Assembly (NCBI GenBank): GCA_033795365.1
Contig: JARYGU010000002.1
Location: 186,001 to 250,000, forward strand
From: JARYGU01 sp033795365
GTDB taxonomy: Bacteria > Pseudomonadota > Alphaproteobacteria > Rhizobiales > Rhizobiaceae
Reading direction: 5' to 3'
Length of the DNA stretch: 64,000 bases
Shown here: piece after piece, positions 61,715 through 64,000 of the stretch
Layout of the letters: each line of letters opens with the position of its first letter
How positions within the stretch are numbered: position 1 is the stretch's first letter
The notes under the pieces: model-generated
Databases searched by the model: none
What the model was told of the DNA's origin: nothing
The model's input: the letters and a program-made list of their open reading frames with translations, nothing else
Position numbers and translations under genes: made by a program

Positions 61715-62620
61715 TTGAGGCCCTACCTGAAACACCATTACATCCCGCAGTTCTACCTGCGTCCGTGGCTCGGAGCCGATAACAAGCTTACCGAATATCG
61801 GCGGCTGAAATTTCCGCAGGAGCCGGTTCCGAGGCTGGAGATCAAACGGCGAGGGACTAAGGAAACGGGCTACGAAGAGAACCTGTACACCATTCCCGGT
61901 GCCCTGGAGACCAAGCAGAACGTCGAGAAGATTTTCATGGGGATGGTCGATAAGCGGGCTGCCGATGCTCGCGATCTCTTGCTCCAGGATATCATACCCA
62001 CCGAGCCTGAGCTGCGGCATGCCTGGGCGCGTTTCCTTCTTTCATTGATCATCCGCACGCCGGAAGAGATCAGAGCACTCAAGACGAGGATAGTTAGGGA
62101 CCTGAATGTTCCCGACCCGGATTTTCAAGCGCGATACGATCAGGTCCGCAAGGAAAGTTGGCCAGCGACCATCGGAGAATACCTGAAGCAGGAAAACCCC
62201 AAGATGATCGAGCGGACGGCAATCATTCTGGCGACCAAGCTTATCCAGCATGAGAACGTACTTCGGACCTTCATGCGTGCGATGTGGTGGGTGCTGGACA
62301 CTTCCTCGATCTCAAGACGGGTCCTCACATCCGACCATCCCCTTATTATGACGAACGGCCTTGGCCGACCGGATGGCCATTTCGCCCTTCCGCTCAGCCC
62401 GACAAAGGTTTTCGTAGCCTTCATGAACGCCGATTTCGGTAACGCGGTTCGACAGATGCCGGTTGGCCGCATCGTCCGCGACGTTAACGATGCTGTCATC
62501 GGGCAGGGGCGTCGTTCGGTATATGCGTTTAACGAACAAAGCACGGCCGAAGTGAAGAGGCGGATGGGAAGGCGGGACTACATGCTTCCATGGCCGGGCG
62601 AGGAAACTCCATCTGGGTAA
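61715..62620 (+). CDS. DUF4238 domain protein
   Basis: 301 residues, TTG start at 61715. The family's N-terminal signature HHYIPQFYLRPW is at residues 7-18. A second conserved patch is LTSDHPLIMTNG (about 205), comparable to the SDNPV patch of the family. DUF4238 proteins are often found in defence islands and have no proven activity; a metal-dependent hydrolase role is a guess from the conserved His/Asp. It lies downstream of the Abi_C gene in the same direction. Confidence 0.82.
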   Translation: MRPYLKHHYIPQFYLRPWLGADNKLTEYRRLKFPQEPVPRLEIKRRGTKETGYEENLYTIPGALETKQNVEKIFMGMVDKRAADARDLLLQDIIPTEPELRHAWARFLLSLIIRTPEEIRALKTRIVRDLNVPDPDFQARYDQVRKESWPATIGEYLKQENPKMIERTAIILATKLIQHENVLRTFMRAMWWVLDTSSISRRVLTSDHPLIMTNGLGRPDGHFALPLSPTKVFVAFMNADFGNAVRQMPVGRIVRDVNDAVIGQGRRSVYAFNEQSTAEVKRRMGRRDYMLPWPGEETPSG

Positions 62621-62946
62621 ATCTGGCGACGGTGCTTGACGGGAATAACCGCTCGTCAGGCGCGCGTTGGCAATGCCGCTACTTCTATTGCCGACAATGT
62701 AAAGCTACGAATCGCGGCAAATTCCAATGCTCTCGCTTCTCCCAGTGGCGCTTGTAGCGCCACAACCAGCCGGAGGAAACTCACTGGTTGGAAAAGGAAT
62801 CAGCAGCCTCTAGCTGAGCCGTAAGAGGTGTTTTCTTCCCACATTGGCCAGGACCGGGTAGACCGTTCAAAACGCTACCGCTGCGACATCGATGGCAGAA
62901 TGATGAAGGGACATCGATCAGATAACCGAACATCATGGAATAAATA
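62621..62946. other. Intergenic region with a hairpin
   Basis: 326 bases between convergent genes. A perfect eight-base-pair hairpin (gtggcgct / agcgccac, 62745-62763) without a T-run is the only structure seen. No ORF with a ribosome site. Sequence composition changes here from mid-GC to high-GC, suggesting a seam between two modules. Confidence 0.5.
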
Positions 62947-63426
62947 TCACGCGGCGTAGCGTCGTTCTTCTCTTGCAAAGACCTGTAAAACGATCAGCAG
63001 AAACGCGCCGACGCTGATCCATACATCAGCCAGATTGAAAACGAACGGGTGCCAATCTCCAAAATGGAGATCGAGATAATCCGTCACCGCGCTATTGACT
63101 GCACGGTCGAGGAAATTCGCGAGCGCGCCCGCGATGATGACCGAGAGCGCCAGACGCTCGCCGCCATGCGGAATCCTGTAGGCCCATATAGCGAGGCCGA
63201 GCGTCAGAAGGCCGGTAAACGCCAGTAGGGCAAGCCTTCGGCCGTCATGATCGAACGAAAGCAGACTGAACGAAACCCCTTCGTTGAAGGTTAGGCGCAG
63301 CGATATGAAGGGCAGGAAATCGACCGCAGAACCATAAGGTTCGAGACTGGCGCGCGCCCATGCCTTCGCGGCAAGATCGAGCGCGACACCAGCCAGAACG
63401 ACGATGATGCACCAGCCAGTTTTCAA
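62947..63426 (-). CDS. lspA: Signal peptidase II (LspA) of a metal-resistance module
   Basis: 159 residues from TTG 63426, which overlaps the stop of the upstream transporter (TTGA). Four membrane helices. Catalytic Asp residues are in GALANFLDRAVNSAVTDYL (about 118) and FNLADVWISVG (about 138), with the conserved FNEGVSFSL loop near 65. LspA removes signal peptides from prolipoproteins. A plasmid- or island-borne lspA directly after a cation transporter gene is a recurring Pb/Cd/Zn resistance arrangement (pbr-like), so this is likely the accessory rather than the chromosomal copy. High GC relative to neighbours. Confidence 0.92.
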   Translation of the reverse strand: MKTGWCIIVVLAGVALDLAAKAWARASLEPYGSAVDFLPFISLRLTFNEGVSFSLLSFDHDGRRLALLAFTGLLTLGLAIWAYRIPHGGERLALSVIIAGALANFLDRAVNSAVTDYLDLHFGDWHPFVFNLADVWISVGAFLLIVLQVFAREERRYAA

Positions 63427-64000
63427 GAGCGCCCCGCTTGGGCGAGGTCTTGCCTCGCATCGCGGATGATCGACCACGCCGATTGCAGGAACAAGCCTGC
63501 GACCGCGAACGCGACGATCAAATCTGGCCATGGGCTGTTCAGCCACCAGACAACGACTGCCGCCGCGACGACAGCCAGATTGCCGATGGCATCATTGCGC
63601 GAGAACAGCCAAACAGCGCGCACGTTCGCATCGCCCTTGCGGTGAGGGATCAGCACCGCAGCCGCGATGACGTTGACAAGGCAGGCAACGAGCGCAAAGC
63701 CGCCCATCAGCAGCGTTTGCGGCTCGTGTTCGACGAACACGCGATAGAGCGTCGAGCCGATCACACCAATTCCAAGAAGGGCAAGAAACACGCCTTGGAG
63801 CAGCGCGGCTTTGGCGCGGGCCGCCAAGCCCCAGCCTACAGCAATCAGGCCGAGGAAGGAGATCGCACCGTCTCCGATGAAGTCGAGCGCATCCGCTTGC
63901 AGAGCCTGCGACCCGGCAAGGAAGCTGCCGACAATCTCAATGACGCCATAGCCTGCATTGAGAAGGACGACGATCCAGAGCGCGCGTTTATAGGCGGGTG
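63423..64000 (-). CDS. Cation diffusion facilitator family transporter (5' end outside window)
   Basis: The visible 192 residues run from the window edge to the stop at 63423. Six membrane segments are recognisable. TM2 reads ALQADALDFIGDGAISFLGL, and TM5 region VWLFSRNDAIGNLAVV, giving the D-x3-D and N-D-x3-N type metal sites of the CDF family. The C-terminus is short (IIRDARQDLAQAGRS), so it lacks the usual cytosolic metal-sensing domain. It exports divalent cations such as Zn, Cd, Co or Pb. Coupled to lspA. The start and any cadR/pbrR-type regulator lie beyond 64000. Confidence 0.88.
   Translation of the reverse strand, partial: PAYKRALWIVVLLNAGYGVIEIVGSFLAGSQALQADALDFIGDGAISFLGLIAVGWGLAARAKAALLQGVFLALLGIGVIGSTLYRVFVEHEPQTLLMGGFALVACLVNVIAAAVLIPHRKGDANVRAVWLFSRNDAIGNLAVVAAAVVVWWLNSPWPDLIVAFAVAGLFLQSAWSIIRDARQDLAQAGRS

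Larger units (their letters stand above)
26795..64000. mobile_element. Putative GInt-type genomic island integrated in ssrA (left end in window, right end beyond it)
   Basis: Everything from the altered T-arm of tmRNA copy A to the window end has accessory character: a four-gene recombinase operon, copper resistance, toxin-antitoxin pairs, defence genes, gene remnants, and lower and more variable GC than the 1-26 kb part. The left boundary is inferred from the point where copy A stops resembling a normal acceptor piece (about 26790-26800). tRNA and tmRNA genes are classical integration targets, and islands often restore the target, which copy B would do. No matching right attachment site was found, so the island either extends past 64 kb or consists of several stacked elements. 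Confidence 0.6.

Noticed and set aside
1..64000. CRISPR arrays, rRNA genes and standard tRNA genes
   Set aside because: I looked for regularly spaced repeats and for tRNA T-arm/acceptor ends. Only the two tmRNA acceptor pieces and the hip operators were found, and no array with unique spacers.

Overview
The window looks like a chromosome segment of an alphaproteobacterium of the Rhizobiaceae (Sinorhizobium/Ensifer, Rhizobium, Shinella or Neorhizobium type). The evidence is the GC-rich coding, a SmeAB/SmeR-like pump with a downstream TetR gene, the DUF1194, DUF2778, DUF4169 and ribbon-helix-helix families, rhizobial palindromic intergenic repeats, an alphaproteobacterial SspB, and permuted two-piece tmRNA genes. 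The genus cannot be fixed from sequence reading alone.

1-26.5 kb is ordinary core chromosome. It holds an RND pump (145-4507) with its TetR regulator, a DUF1194 protein, a TetR/DUF1772 divergent pair around a clear operator, an amidase, a YeeE/YedE transporter, an L,D-transpeptidase-like DUF2778 (Tlde1) protein, a UvrD/PcrA helicase, a second RND pair (14695-18998), a cupin, a D-lactate-dehydrogenase-type flavoprotein, a giant AsmA protein, and the small genes RHH, DUF4169 and sspB.

26.5-27.3 kb carries two tandem tmRNA (ssrA) genes on the minus strand. Both are circularly permuted (acceptor piece, spacer, coding piece) and encode different degradation tags: ANDNYAEARLAA and ANDNNAKEYALAA. 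The proximal copy has lost a foldable T-arm. I read this as the attachment site of a genomic island that brought its own complete ssrA.

27.3-33 kb is a four-gene, partly overlapping operon of three large tyrosine recombinases plus a small coiled-coil protein, the layout of GInt-type (ginABCD) islands. From about 26.8 kb to the window end everything looks accessory.

33.5-49.7 kb is a copper/silver-type resistance region: CusF, cupredoxin, two multicopper oxidases, an outer-membrane factor, a CopRS-like two-component system, a DUF305 metallochaperone, a copper-storage four-helix protein, several small Cys/His-rich exported proteins, and a CopA ATPase. It contains a frame-disrupted lipoprotein gene, a DUF2933 remnant, and a possible PD-(D/E)XK protein.

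49.7-57.7 kb is a defence and toxin block: hipBA with four evenly spaced operators, a cytochrome c, a HEPN-like protein, a translationally coupled cluster (Gly-rich small protein, PfkB-nucleoside deoxyribosyltransferase fusion, QueC-like PP-loop enzyme, nitroreductase-fold protein) facing an OGG-like DNA glycosylase, and a VbhA/Fic pair. The QueC/OGG combination recalls type IV CBASS but no CD-NTase or TGT is present. This is the best candidate for an undescribed system.

57.8-64 kb has cueR and a two-HMA copA with a classical MerR-type promoter, an Abi_C abortive-infection protein, a DUF4238 protein, then lspA and a truncated cation diffusion facilitator at the window edge. The right end of the island is not in the window.
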